DNA of 64,000 bases, from the NCBI GenBank assembly GCA_025786725.1, contig JAHLTZ010000021.1, forward strand, positions 124,001-188,000. The letters are read 5' to 3'. Source of the stretch: Syncephalis fuscata. Taxonomy: Eukaryota; Zoopagomycota; Zoopagomycetes; Zoopagales; Piptocephalidaceae. Shown here piece after piece: positions 1 to 11,819 of this stretch. The first letter of the stretch is position 1. Each line of letters opens with the position of its first letter. Under the pieces are notes generated by a model. The model had not been told where the DNA came from. It searched no databases and worked only from the letters and a program-made list of their open reading frames with translations. A program made the position numbers and the translations under genes.

Positions 1-639
1 TACTAAAACTATTGTTATTATAATGCTAATCGTTAAACAGAATGCTATTCATATATAAAGATTCAGTTTATTTTCTATATATTTAATCAAATAACTTTCA
101 TATATATATACCTTTGATAATGCTATAAAATGTGTATTATTATAATAAAGAGCACTATTCAAGCTTGATTATGTTTTATTCTATACTTTATCATAGTGAC
201 AATCAATGACCACGTATCTTCAAGATTACATTTTATTTGAGTTCTCCTATCTTCGAATGAGTTGATTTTAAGTACTTCACACTGGAACCTCTGTCTTTAA
301 ATGCTATTCAATGAAGAATACCATCTCAAAAGCGTGCAATTATGAAATTAACAAACTGTACACAAATATTAATTTAATCTTTACAAAATAATACTAAACT
401 AAACAGTCAAGCTATATAAAAGCCGCCTTTTCTGTATTTTTGAGTATACTAGTGATTTATGTAACAGTAGTATCAACATCGAATTGAGTATATACATGGA
501 TCATTTAGTATATTATAAAGCTCATAAAAATAGGCTGGTCTATGTATAACAATAAAATATGTACAAAAATATTAATAAAATGCATCAAAGCTGTTGTTGC
601 ATTGCTGCTATGCGTTGTTTAGTATGTATACAATATTGA

Positions 640-1230
640 GGACTGTGTCAATTTTAAAAAAATCATAGGTTTACTACTATAAGCTTGCGCAGTTGAATAG
701 GGGCAACTAGATGCAATTTTGTTGGCAAAATAATGCTTTTATTGATTAAAGACTGGATAAATCAAAGCATTAGCCAAAACTTGATATATAGATAGATTGG
801 ACGGCGTAGTTTTCAGATGGTCTTGCTTTTCACCGAATATATACCTATAGTGTATTAGAATAGTGGTTTGATTGCACTACCAATGCCGATGTCTTGAAAC
901 CATCGATTATTCTGTATTTACAAATAAAGATATTATATATCGTATAATTAATGTATAGCCAGTTAATACACCATGCTACTTACTGCCTATATTAAGTTGT
1001 TGATAGATAGAAATATGGTATGTACTTAGCACATAGTTGATACAAATGTAATATCATTTATGCATTATTAATATTAAATCTTTAATACACACAGCAAAAA
1101 ACATATAGCCAAAAAGTAAGCAATTGATATATAGCACAACTTACCTCTTACCAATATAAATGATCAAAATACGTAGTAATGATGTATAATTAGTGCCTAT
1201 TCAATTAAGATAAAATGCTGCTTACAAGCT
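640..1230 (-). pseudogene. Degenerate 3' part of a microexon-array gene (copy 3)
   Basis: Read on the minus strand, 911 downward aligns with the last exon and 3' flank of the two better copies at 33.3 kb and 63.1 kb. It has the same AATAA start of the last exon with a TAA in the same place, then a TTTCAAGA-like stretch and an AAGCAAGACCA-like stretch near 820. A clear 3-nt exon GCA lies at 984-986, followed by GTAAGTAGC and an intron ending CAG at 912. A second unit with exon CTT is at 1226-1228. Between them the units are damaged, for example GTAAGAG directly abutting GTAAGT near 1144. No signal-peptide exon is visible, so this is probably a 5'-truncated relic. Confidence 0.6.
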
Positions 1231-1399
1231 ATCATGTTAATTTGTTGATGCACACAGTAGATAGTGGGCAATTAATGCATAGTTTATTATTATACAATGC
1301 AACCTACAATATAATATTGCCATTAATTGTATACAAACTAACTACGCACTATGCACTTTGCCTATTTATAATTATATAATAACCAATATAATTAATATA

Positions 1400-1650
1400 T
1401 AAGCACTAATAGTCTAATTGAACTACTAGTTTAATATATTTAGATATATATTAAGCGCAAAGTAAAATCACTCGACAGCTGCCGTTCAGTTCAGTTATAT
1501 ATTAAATTTTAGTCAGTCTTTCGGTTTACTCATCTTCTAATCAATGATATCATTATATCACCAGTAAGGCCAAACTTAGCTGTGTTTATTCAACTATGCA
1601 ATTTTTAGTAATAAATACATGGTTCCATATTAATTATATTTAATAAAGTT
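1400..1650 (+). repeat. Relic of the 3' flank of the same family (copy 4)
   Basis: On the plus strand this stretch aligns over about 200 bp with the sequence downstream of the stop in copy 2. Shared landmarks in order are a GGTATATC-like start, a CAAAG/AAATCA segment, a CGGTTTACTCAT/GGTTTATTCAA segment and a TTATTCAACTATGCAA segment. The introns expected upstream are not recognisable. It sits back to back with copy 3, so the pair looks like an inverted, truncated duplication. Confidence 0.45.
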
Positions 1651-2036
1651 ATTATATTTATGTATACATTTATTTGCATTCAACAAATAAGCATAATAGC
1701 ACTAAACTTTACAAGCGTGTTGTATTATGAGTATAAATTGATACAACTACAGCGATAATTTTATCTAAATAATTAAAAGTTAACTGCCCTAATAACTAAT
1801 TGTTTATTATATATGCAAATAGTGATTCAACTGTTTTAGAAAAAACTTTAGCTTTCTATACTAGTTGATTATAAACGATTTATTCCAAAGATATGCGTAC
1901 TTTGAACAAGTTTTGTGCTCATTTAAACAAACGCAGAATATACACCACTAATACAATCAGATATGCAAATTAATATTTTATATATGTATAAATTGCTGAA
2001 AAGTTTAAAAGATAGCCGTATTTGATTGAGACAATA

Positions 2037-3416
2037 TTATGACTTATCCTTAATAGTATAGCGTCCATAGTCTTTTTCCGCGTCATAGACTTCCCATCGG
2101 CTAGCTGGGAAAATATGCTTATTTTTTTCATACCATGATCGTTCAACAACTTTGCCCGCATGTGACTTTATATTATAGAATAAATATATCAATATATCAG
2201 TATATATATATAACTAATAAAAACTGTATTGAATCTTACCTCTTCCGTCTCGATGGTTGCATCATTTACCAATCGAACGTCGTCATGTACATCAAAGCTG
2301 AATAATGGACCAGATTTACCTCGTGCCTTATTAATAATAAAATCGTAAAAACTATAATGCTGTTATAGTCATTTCATAAACTATGTGTTAATCGTATTAC
2401 CATGAATCAATTATCTATAATACTCACATGAGGGATAATCAAATCTTCCTTAATATACATAAGATTGTCAACACTAACACCACGTAAATCATAAATTTGT
2501 TCACGGCATCGAACAAGAAATGCACTAATTTTGTCGCCTTTCTTGCACTGATCAACAGTTAATTAATTGAACATGTAATAACAACAATAATAGATACTAC
2601 TTACAGTAACCTCTTTACGATGACCTGATCCATCCCAGTAACTATACGTAATCTTTATCGGTTCCTCTACATTAATTTTACTATTAGCATCGATAAACAT
2701 CATTAAACTAATCAATATTTACCCTTCATCTTTTCTTGCTGTGTAAGCCATTCTTGTCGCAATTCTTCTCGTTGGCGACGTTCTTCTATTTCTCGATCAC
2801 GATCCGGTAAAAAACTTGTATTGACCAGTGGATTCATACCAAAACGTGCCTTTTTACTTTGTCGCTTCTCTTTAGCATCATCAATTGGTTCCTTTTCTTT
2901 TTCCACTTGCTCTTCTCCTTCTTCATTATCCATATCAAATGATACAATTGGCTTTTCACGCTTCTTTTTCTTCTTTTTCTTCTTTTCGTCTCTGTAATTG
3001 AATCAATTTAGTTTAGTACTGATAAAATAAATAGGATAAGCCACTTACATTAGTTCATTAGTTTTAGCTGCTTGTCTTTCCTTTTCTTCTTGTAGTTGTG
3101 CACGAATACGCTGAAAGTCTTCTAGTTGCACTAGACCAACTGTGGATTCCTTAAGGGATGCCTCTAAATTGCCATGTTCTACAATGAACTTTTCTTTGCC
3201 AATTTTCACTTCTGCGTCCTAATTTGTTGTTAACAAGTAAAACATATGTATTTATATTCGATAGACGAATAAATAGACTAGCAGTGCTTATTAACAAGTA
3301 CAAACCTTTTGAATCTTTCGTCGTTGTTGTTCGAAATCACGCATCATTTGCTCTCTTTGCTTTTCCAACATCGTTTGACGCTGGCCCTCAATGTTAGAGC
3401 CTTTGTATTCCGCCAT
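2037..3416 (-). CDS. XAP5/FAM50 family nuclear protein
   Basis: Seven exons on the minus strand, starting MAEYKGSN at 3416 and ending ...YTIKDKS at 2037. The first exons are 3306-3416, 3049-3218 and 2723-2991. The family signature is well conserved: [13 protein letters not shown] in exon 2, a basic stretch, then [65 protein letters not shown] and the terminal [28 protein letters not shown]50/XAP5 proteins are nuclear and are linked to spliceosomes and, in plants and algae, to light and clock regulation. Here a splicing-related role is inferred from the family. Divergently transcribed from the TyrRS gene 152 bp away. Confidence 0.9.
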
Positions 3417-3568
3417 TTTGGTGGATCTACACGCGAATTAACGGCAGGTAACGAATAGAGAGCAGTAATAGCGTCAAGGCAAACAATGGAGAGATAGAAC
3501 AGTGGGAATAGAGAATAAATGGTAATAGATTCCATATTTTTGGTTTTATTAAAGCATTTTTATTAGCA
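3417..3568. promoter_or_regulatory. Shared divergent promoter of XAP5 and mitochondrial TyrRS
   Basis: Only 152 bp separate the two start codons, so both promoters must lie here or overlap the 5' ends. No TATA element at a convincing distance is seen. Shared use is inferred from geometry alone. Confidence 0.4.
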
Positions 3569-5548
3569 ATGTACTTAACAGCCCAAGGATTACACCTCGT
3601 ACGAATATCACGACAATGGTCGTCGTTACCAGTAGCATACACTTCTATAGCTACACGACGTATGATTCATGGCACTACGTGTATTAGAACATCCAATGTG
3701 GTTGCTGATTTACGTAGTCGCGGTCTTATTGCTCAAATGACAAGGTAACTGGATAGTAAAAAAGACTATTACATACGACATAGTTGACCAACACCAGACA
3801 AATAGCCCAGAAGTTGAACAAGCAGTAGAGAAGCCACTGACTGTTTATGCTGGTGTGGATCCAACGGCTGAAAGTATGCATTTGGGCAATTTAGTTGTTT
3901 TACTTAGTCTACTCCATTTCTACGTTCGTGGTCATACAACTATTGCTCTAGTAAGTTGTCTACTAAGTGTATACAAATAAATACTTACAAGTGTTATAAT
4001 GATATTAGATGGGTGGAGCAACTGGTTCTATCGGTGATCCTAGTGGTCGATCCACTGAGCGACAAGTGTTAACGGATACTGTATTAATGCGTAATATTCA
4101 TGGTATCCAAAAACAAATTCATCAATTCTTTGAACGTGGAACACATTTAGCACGTAAAAGACAAATTGGAGGATTGTTAAATGAACAAAATGATACATCA
4201 CGACTTAGAGTGTTGAACAATAATCACTGGTTTGGATCGATGTCAGCATTGGAGTTTCTGGGTAACATTGGACGATATGCCCGTGTAGGCACTATGTTAT
4301 CCCGCGAAAGGTAATACAGTCATATATTGTTGCTATTTGCTACAGTTTATAGTTATATACTAAATTGTATGTGGTTAGTGTTAAGACGCGTTTGACAAGT
4401 GCACAAGGTATTAGCTTTACGGAATTCTCTTATCAGTTATTGCAAGCGTATGACTTTTGGCACTTGTATAAACATCATAAATGTCAGATTCAGGTAGACG
4501 TGATTGATTAAAATAGCAAATTGTACAGAATAGTTAATTAACCCAAATAATAGATTGGTGGCAACGATCAATGGGGTAACATTACTGCAGGCATTGATTT
4601 CATTAATAGAATGCGCCAACTAGCATCGTCTAATGAATCGATAATTGCTAGTGCAGAGGGTGAAGATAAGTCATCGTTAGAAGCGCATGGCGTAACTATT
4701 CCATTACTCACTACGGCCAATGGAGAAAAGTTTGGTAAATCTGCGGGAAATGCTGTTTGGTTAAATGAAAAGATGACATCGTATTTTGACTTTTATCAGG
4801 TAAATACACTTTTCTTGTTTTGCAGTGTATAGTGTCGATTGACGAATAGTAATAGTTTTTTATGAAAGTCGATGATATTGATGTCGAGCGGTATTTAAAG
4901 TTATTTACGTTTTTGGATTTTAAAGAAATTGAGAACATAGCTGAGGAGCATCAAGTAAGTAATTGTTATTGTGATTGCATTGTAATTAATTTGGATTATT
5001 ATGTTTATATAGTTACAACCCGATAAACGATATGCCCAACGACGATTGGCAGATGAGGTGACTGAACTAATACATGGAGGTAATGATCAATATTGTCGAT
5101 ATATATATATATATATAACTATAGACTAATCCCTAATTTAGAGCATGGTTTGAAAAAGGCACAAACTGCTACGAGTGTATTGTTTGGTGCACCACTGAAC
5201 AATGTATCAGCATTAGATTTAATAGAAGCGTTTGAACATGACCCACGACTAGTCTCGCTGGAACAATCATCGGTTATTAACATGCCAATAGATCGACTGG
5301 CCCATACAGTAGGAGCATGTGCATCTCGATGTAAGTAGAACTAGTAAATTATTGTTTTAAGCATTAAGCATAGAACCTGAGTAGCTGCGGCCATCAAGTT
5401 ACTTCATTCAGGTGGCCTTTATTTAAATAACAAAAAGATTACCAATAAGGCGGACAAGCTATCTGAGACTGAGTTATTAGATGGACGTGTCTGTGTACTG
5501 CGCACTGGTAAAAGCAACTATCGCATTGTTGTGCTTGAAAACAAATAA
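3569..5548 (+). CDS. MSY1: Tyrosyl-tRNA synthetase, probably mitochondrial
   Basis: Nine exons. The first 35 residues are rich in Arg, Ser and Thr and lack acids, like a mitochondrial presequence, then [15 protein letters not shown] begins the catalytic core. Class I motifs are present: [10 protein letters not shown] (HIGH equivalent, exon 2), [13 protein letters not shown] (exon 3), GGNDQWGN (start of exon 5) and [12 protein letters not shown] (KMSKS equivalent). The C-terminal exon encodes an S4-like RNA-binding segment ([17 protein letters not shown]). These features fit the bacterial/mitochondrial TyrRS type rather than the cytosolic one. The intron 1 acceptor is taken at 3805 because it restores the frame. 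Exons join without a frame break, unlike many genes here. Confidence 0.93.
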
Positions 5549-5591
5549 AATTATAAATGTAGCTCAGTTTAATATGTGAAAATAATGTTAA

Positions 5592-6011
5592 TTAAAAATG
5601 ATTGCCAAGACCGTTCATACTAGAACCACCTAATCCGGGTACGCTTGGGCTGCTTCCTCCCAGTCCTGGTATACTTGGGCCGGAGCTACCGATACTATTC
5701 ACACCAGTATTGGCATTGTTTAGATTAAAACCACCAGCTGATGATGGTTTGCATAGGCCGTTTGGATTGAACTGGGGAAAGTTGAATTCAAAGTTGGTTA
5801 GACTATTACGATCTTGCGTACAATGATTCTTTATATTTTCCAGCTCTGCCAAGTTATTGAATGGACTGTCTGTAGCGTTGAATTAGTATCAAATATTCTA
5901 ATTGGTATCCATCTTACCTCGTGAGTATAAACGACTCGAGTGCTGCTGTATAGGGAGTCCATTAGCGATAGATACACTTAATAAAACAAAGCACAAACTA
6001 AACTTCCACAT
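5592..6011 (-). CDS. Small secreted protein with Gly/Ser/Pro repeats
   Basis: Two exons (5918-6011 and 5592-5869) encode about 123 residues. The start at 6011 is chosen because it gives a compact signal peptide, MWKFSLCFVLLSVSIANG; an upstream in-frame start would bury it. The mature part has a short acidic/Asn-rich region with two cysteines and ends in a low-complexity tail with the imperfect repeat GSSxPSxPGLG twice. No transmembrane segment follows. I do not recognise a family. The protein could be extracellular or wall-associated; no function is claimed. Confidence 0.7.
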
Positions 6012-6472
6012 AGTTATATAATAGACTACAGCATACGAGATAGGAATAAAAAAGAATAAAGCAGAGCAGTCGGCAACATGAAGTCTATTTTTACTTAGTA
6101 TCATGCGGTTCCTCACATGTGCGTCACACAAACATGCTTAAAACAGCTAATCAATAGATTTCATTATCATGCTTTGATTTTATTACTACCAATTGAAGCA
6201 ACGTGTTATCGTTTGCACCGCGGAGGCAGAGAGAGCGGTTTTCTGTCGTTAAATCGAATAAAATTGACTATTACGATTTGAATTGAATATAATGATAGCA
6301 TACGCATTGTTAAAATGTAAATTAAAACTCCAACAGTTTATGAATAATAAGTAAATTACTTTTACTACAGTCTAAGCTGCATCTTATAGATTAAACACTA
6401 ATTACACAATTAAAATAAGCAATTAAAATATTTATTATGAATATATATGATTCATAGATATAGATAGCATAG

Positions 6473-7378
6473 TTATTTGCGCGCCAATACCAAGGCATGG
6501 GTCCAAGTTAAATCCAATGCCTGATCAGCATCAGTGGCGGATTTACCTGCTGTAACTGCTTCTTCTTCAAGCGTGCGTTTAACCACGGCCATGACTTCTT
6601 CAACTGGATCCACTTCTGTCTGCGCGTTAGGACTGGATCTCCAATTGGCATAAGATGACCAGGTACGTAAGTAGGCGCCCATTACATCCAAAGGCATCCT
6701 GCGTAGCTGCATAAATGGTACAGTTGCAGCGGTTGATTCGCTGTTGTCTTTAATGGACTGTGGAGCAGTCGGCACACCCCGATCATTCCAGTACTTAATA
6801 ATACGCTCTTCATCCCAAACAATACGTTGATAATCTGACCAATTATCCAAAAGCGTAATATTAGCGTACAAAGTACGTAGATGCTCGCGTCCTTTATCCC
6901 AGTATGGACCCATTCGTACATCATTATAATAATGCAATGCCTTGGTTATTTCAGGATACCATGGACTTATTGGAGCGCCATATCCCCAGATAGCTAATGT
7001 TCCCTGTGGTTTAAGTACACGCTGTACTTCATTTTGAAATGCTTCAATGTTAAACCAGTGTGCTGATTCTGCTGCAGTAACCAGATCTACACTGTCGTTG
7101 GGCAGACCAATCTGTTCGGCCGGCTCTTCAATGTATGTAACTCCTGCGGCTGGTGTGGCCTGGGACAGCATGGTGGCCGATCTGTCGGTCGCCCTTACAT
7201 TGCTGAATAGCTTGGCCAACTCCACCGCCGCTTGACCAGTGCCAGTAGCAACATCTACAGCCTGCGCAGTATCTCCTTGATGGTACTGTATAATGCTATT
7301 GTACACGGTCTTCATGTACAAAGGACGATACGCTCGATATGCAGCGGCATCGTAGCCTGCATTGGAGAATGTAGCCAT
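6473..7378 (-). CDS. SAM-dependent methyltransferase, trans-aconitate/Crg1-like
   Basis: Single-exon gene of about 301 residues starting MATFSNAGYDAAAYRAYRP; an in-frame ATG ten codons upstream is also possible. The class I methyltransferase fold is visible: VDVATGTGQAAVELA (motif I, SAM-binding loop, residues ~40-55), ATDRSATML (acidic end of strand 2), VDLVTAAESAHWFN (motif II region) and VLKPQGTLAIWGYG (motif III). The AESAHWF segment is typical of the yeast Tmt1/Crg1 group, which methylates small molecules such as trans-aconitate or cantharidin. The exact substrate cannot be told from sequence. Cytosolic location is inferred from the absence of targeting signals. Confidence 0.85.
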   Translation of the reverse strand: MATFSNAGYDAAAYRAYRPLYMKTVYNSIIQYHQGDTAQAVDVATGTGQAAVELAKLFSNVRATDRSATMLSQATPAAGVTYIEEPAEQIGLPNDSVDLVTAAESAHWFNIEAFQNEVQRVLKPQGTLAIWGYGAPISPWYPEITKALHYYNDVRMGPYWDKGREHLRTLYANITLLDNWSDYQRIVWDEERIIKYWNDRGVPTAPQSIKDNSESTAATVPFMQLRRMPLDVMGAYLRTWSSYANWRSSPNAQTEVDPVEEVMAVVKRTLEEEAVTAGKSATDADQALDLTWTHALVLARK

Positions 7379-8010
7379 TGTGATAATAAGCAGTTCAGTT
7401 GTGAACACAATAAAAAGAATCTGTTAACGTTAAGATATATATCAATATCATAGTGAATCCTAGATGTTTTATAGAATATTGCCCAAGTCATCGAATAAAT
7501 TTCGTCATATTAATACAGTGAAACAAGGAGTCAACGGAATCGGTTTAAGTTTATCCCACTTGTAAACATGAGTGATTTTCCGTTACGGCATCAGCTTGAT
7601 TTGAGTTTTACGAAACAATTATTGGTTTTGATCAAGTATTCACCACCTGAACATCGCTGCTATTATTTCATAGCTCTAATATGACAGTATTTGCAAAAAC
7701 ATTTTTATTTTATTAATTAAAAATGAGTTATATGATAACAACCTTATCAAATATGATTACAAATGCTATTACCACATTTGGTAATTATAATTAGCCGAAT
7801 TTCCCCACCTCAGCACTGTGATTAGCATATTTTTCGTCATATCTCATGTGTTTATTTTAGTTACATAGAAAATAGCCATATGACGAATTACCTTTTGTTA
7901 TTAATAAAATATATATGAGTTATCCTAATTTACTTTCAAATATTCATATATGGGTATAATGTCTTATTTTATTGTAATATTATAATGCATTACAATTGGT
8001 TGATTGGAGA
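7379..8010. other. Intergenic spacer
   Basis: AT-rich spacer between the 5' end of the methyltransferase gene and the 3' end of the kinase-like gene. No coding or RNA gene is recognised. Confidence 0.5.
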
Positions 8011-9210
8011 TTATTTAAGGGCCCATGCTTTCAAAAGTTGACCTGGTAATAAACAACTGTTTTCTGTAGTCTTGAATAATTTTAATCCAACGCTTAGAAC
8101 ATCGTTTAATCTTTTTATAGAATCATTGTTTCTTGCGCTGATGCTCCTTGGCTTTGTAGCTTCTTTTGCAAATATTTTGTTTGCTCGTCGTCCATAAAAC
8201 CAGCCGAATTAAACAATAATTGACGAAGTAGATTATAAACACTCTCATTGTTACTTCTACAGCCATCACTTTTAAGTTTCGTCGATTCTGTGAGCGCTAC
8301 AAACTTCCCGGTTTTTGTAGCCAACTCTTTATCTCCCACCAGTGGAAGGGCTCGATCGTAATCGATAATTTTTACTCTTGGTCTCTGAGTGGTACGATCA
8401 CGATAAACCATAAAGTCTTTACATCAAAAAGTTAGTTTCTATTGCCTGCAATATTAAAGCTACTTACTTCCGCCGTGCAGGTCATTATGAGCAAGATTAG
8501 TGCGATACAAGTAATCCAGACCTATTCACAATTAGTATTAAAAAGGTTTTTGATTATAAAAACTAGCTACCTTTGACTATATCCATGAGAATAGCAGGCA
8601 AATCCTTTGCAATTTCAACTACTTTTTGGCTTTTAACAAAGTCTTCTAATTTCATGCCAAAGACAAATTCGTAAATAAAGCAATCAACGTTTTTAGAAAG
8701 AAAACCTCTAGAGATCTGAAAATATTCCAATGGGGTCATAATAGTATCTCTATTATCTTTTACATTAGGCGCACTCTTCGCCACCTCTAACATCTAGTAA
8801 TTGTAAAATCAGTAATTGAATGCGAAAAATCATTAACGTTTACCTTGAACGCTAGAATTTCTCGGCTGAGATCCGTGCCGCATTTAAGAAAGACAGGACT
8901 GCCTTTCCACATTGCTTCGGCCAAACCAAGCACTGGGGTATTTGTATCTTCTGCATTGGCCATGCCAATCCAATGAATCTTATCCAAATTATATTTTTTG
9001 GGATCCTTTTCTAATTGCGCGCGGCCAGGAATACTCTTTGGGACATCAGCTGATAAACACATCGACGCGTTAACTGTTATCACATCATGTATCATGTATT
9101 GCTACTCCACTTACTTGTATCTACTGCACCAGCAGCATAAGTTTCTGACACTCTACTAAGCACACCTAGGCGCAAATAATAGCGATAGTAGCAGTGCGAA
9201 GTTTAGTCAT
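8011..9210 (-). CDS. Secreted protein-kinase-like protein (frame-broken in assembly)
   Basis: Five exons (9115-9210, 8844-9049, 8571-8793, 8468-8521, 8011-8416). Exon 1 starts MTKLRTATIAIICA, a signal peptide, then needs one extra base near 9170 to stay open. Kinase-fold landmarks follow: SPVFLKCGTDLSREILAFK (Lys of a VAIK-like strand, exon 2), IYEFVFGMKLEDFV (hinge region, exon 3), LAHNDLHGGN (HxDxxxxN catalytic loop split by an intron at the Asn) and VKIIDYDRA in place of DFG. A second break near 8148 is mended by one base and leads to a C-terminus ending KAWALK. A signal peptide on a kinase fold suggests a secreted or lumenal kinase, possibly an effector. Activity is uncertain because DFG is replaced by DYD. 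Confidence 0.65.
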
Positions 9211-10616
9211 AGTGTAAAATGTATCTTATAGGCGTTTCGTAACGTTGGCTAGCCAGAGCAAAGTAAAAAGTCGGTATATGTTGTGTTAGACTAGGAAGCG
9301 TATTGGTTTTAGAAGGTAGAATGTGGTATATTGTGTCTTTTAGTTTGACTCAACATCTCATTATTTATATTAGTTGTAATCGTTAGTCAAAACCAAAATA
9401 AACTTGTTTACGGTCAGTATGTTTCAAAGCTGCACGAATGTCAAAAGGACCAGACAATGCATCGAGTATATGAAACACTAAGTAGCAGTTATTCGACAGA
9501 AGTAAATGCGATTATTCAAATCACGGAGTAGTTGCACGTTTGTAATTCAATGGATTGCATACCTATGAATCAACGAAAGCAAACGTGTTATTATTCAAAC
9601 CAAGGAGTAGTTATGGGTTTAATTCCAATGGATTTCATTACTACGCCGTGAATTGAATGCGATAACAATACCATGTATATTTTGGCAGCTATTACACCAT
9701 AATTATCTACTATACTGCAATTCTTATGATTGCGTAAAACATACATTTTATTTATTAACTAATCGTAGTCTTATTCAATAATTAGTTCATACAACTTTGA
9801 TTTACCCAAAAAATAGTTAGCATAATAATTTAGTAAACCCATTAAGTTCGTAACTAACCTTTTTTTTATTTAACCAAAAACGGTAATACCTGTCCACTCA
9901 TGTTTAAAAATAATAAATCTTTTTACTAGTTAATATTGCTTATGCAATTATTATTTTTTTGAGTGATTAGTTTGAGTTGTTTTCAAGTTGCCTTATATAA
10001 CAATAAAACTTTTATTTTTCTTTATTTTTTACAACATATATACGCGACTAAGAAATATTTCTTTACATAATAAGCAGCAATTTATTTTATATTTGTAGAT
10101 TGTGTATCACTCATCGCCTGGCTCGCTCGGCATCTGAAATGACTTGTCTGCCGCGAAATGTCCTCGTGAAAATTGTGTATTGGAAACCATTCACGTGTTG
10201 ACTGCTGTCTAGTTCAAGACTGGCACTCTTTCAAATACATGACCATGCCGCAAACATCAAACATTGAGGCAGGTTTTGACTTTGCGTAAGGGCCTGTTGA
10301 AGTTTGAAACAACGTTACATTAGTCACTGTGCCATTTCCAAAAACATAGCAGAGCTATTATTAAAGCATCACATGTAATAATAAAACTATAAACACATGC
10401 CATCGACAACAACTATTATTATCCATGTTTTATAAACTGTAGTGTATCAATATAATATAAGTACATATTAGCTTTTTGTTCGATAGAATTTATTTGCAAT
10501 AATCAATTGCAATGAATGATAGTTTAATTCCATCAAATGTTACTAAATATATCTCATTCAATTAAATCCAAGATACCAGTCTATTTATAGTATATTTATT
10601 GAGAGATAATGCCAAA
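9211..10616. other. Intergenic region with a short direct repeat
   Basis: About 1.4 kb with no recognisable coding region between the kinase-like gene and the nitronate monooxygenase. The only structure seen is the tandem-like repeat at 9497-9638, listed separately. Confidence 0.5.
9497..9638. repeat. Imperfect direct repeat, two units of ~65 bp
   Basis: Unit A (9497-9560) and unit B (9573-9638) share the order AAATGCGATTATTCAAA, GGAGTAGTT, GTTTxAATT and CAATGGATT with scattered substitutions. The units are separated by about 12 bp. They have no coding sense and lie upstream of the kinase-like gene. Confidence 0.6.
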
Positions 10617-11819
10617 CTAAACAAATTTTGATAATTGCTGAATTGCTTGTTTCAATTCAACGTTTATCTTATGAACAATCTCGGACGCGGGAAGTAACTC
10701 GTGAACTAGTCCCATGTTTTGACCAGTGGTCACCATAGCCATTGTTGTATCACCTTGACGTGCTGCTTCAGCAAATGCATCAGGATCAGGCATTGATCCG
10801 TCCTGCTCATAAGCCTCGGTAATGTTGTTGCGCATTGTGCGGATTGCATACTCAGAAGGCCAGTCGAATCGTCGTAGTCTATCAAGAACATCTAACTTGA
10901 CCGTGTTCACCCTGTTATGTAATTATTAGCCATAGTTATGGTGATTGCAAAATCCAATGTCGATGCTTACCCTCCATCTTTTCCATCAATAATAGCTTGT
11001 TTAGCTCTACTATTGGTAGGGCACTCTTTACTGACAATAAATCTAGTGTTTAAACAATATCTGTTTCAATACCTCGCGAGAGACTATTTTGCTAAGCTAC
11101 TTACCGAGTGCCAATAACAGCAGCAGCAGCGCCCATAGCAAGTACCGCTGCAACGCCGCGTCCATCGGCAATACCACCGGCTGCCAGTACAGGAATAGAG
11201 GTGTTGCGTACTGCATCTATCACCTCAGGTAAAAGACAAACTGTTGAGGCGTTCTTTTTTGCACTGTGGCCACCTGCTTCACCGCCTACAAAGATTAACC
11301 GAATTGCTTATTAGACTAGCGCAATTAATAAACAATACAGCACTTACCCTGTGCGATGATAACATCAGCTCCCCAGCTTACAGCTTCGAGTGCTCCAGCG
11401 ACTGTTTGCACCTGGACAAACACGCGGCATGGCACTTCAGTCGCCGCTGCTTGTTCCCGTTCTCGTATCCAACGGATAATGGGTGCAGCATCGCCAAAAG
11501 AAAACCATATTGCTGCTGGACGAGCATCCAGTACGCTTGCGATAACATCCTGCCAAATCGGCGATGTAGCCAAATGCCAGGTAATAAATCCAATACCGAT
11601 AGGTAGGCAGCCGTGTACATTGCGCGGCAATACTGCTGCTGCTTGGGTCAGTTCTTCGGTTGCCCAGTTTACGTCCGTTACGTAGCCCGCGCCAATGAAC
11701 CCAAGGCCGCCTGCTTTGCTGACCTCTGAGGCGAGTTCCCAGCCCGAGGCGTAAGCCATCGATGCTTGGACGACCGGCACGGTCATATGTGGAAAATATT
11801 GTTGAAGTCGAGTAGACAT
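10617..11819 (-). CDS. Nitronate monooxygenase (2-nitropropane dioxygenase family)
   Basis: Four exons (11348-11819, 11105-11285, 10971-11044, 10617-10911) encode about 345 residues. The FMN-binding TIM-barrel family is clear: VPVVQASMAYASGWELASEVSKAGGLGFIGAG at the start, PAAIWFSFGD in the middle, then the intron-split IIAQGGEAGGH and the phosphate-binding stretch PVLAAGGIADGRGVAAVLAMGAAAAVIGTRF. The family oxidises nitronates such as propionate-3-nitronate with O2 and protects respiration. The intron 2 acceptor is placed at 11045 so that GTRFIVSKECP is read, which fits the family better than the nearer AG. No targeting signal is evident. Confidence 0.92.

Noticed and set aside
7047-7453. 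Plus-strand ORFs opposite the methyltransferase
   Set aside because: Antisense shadows of a clear methyltransferase frame.
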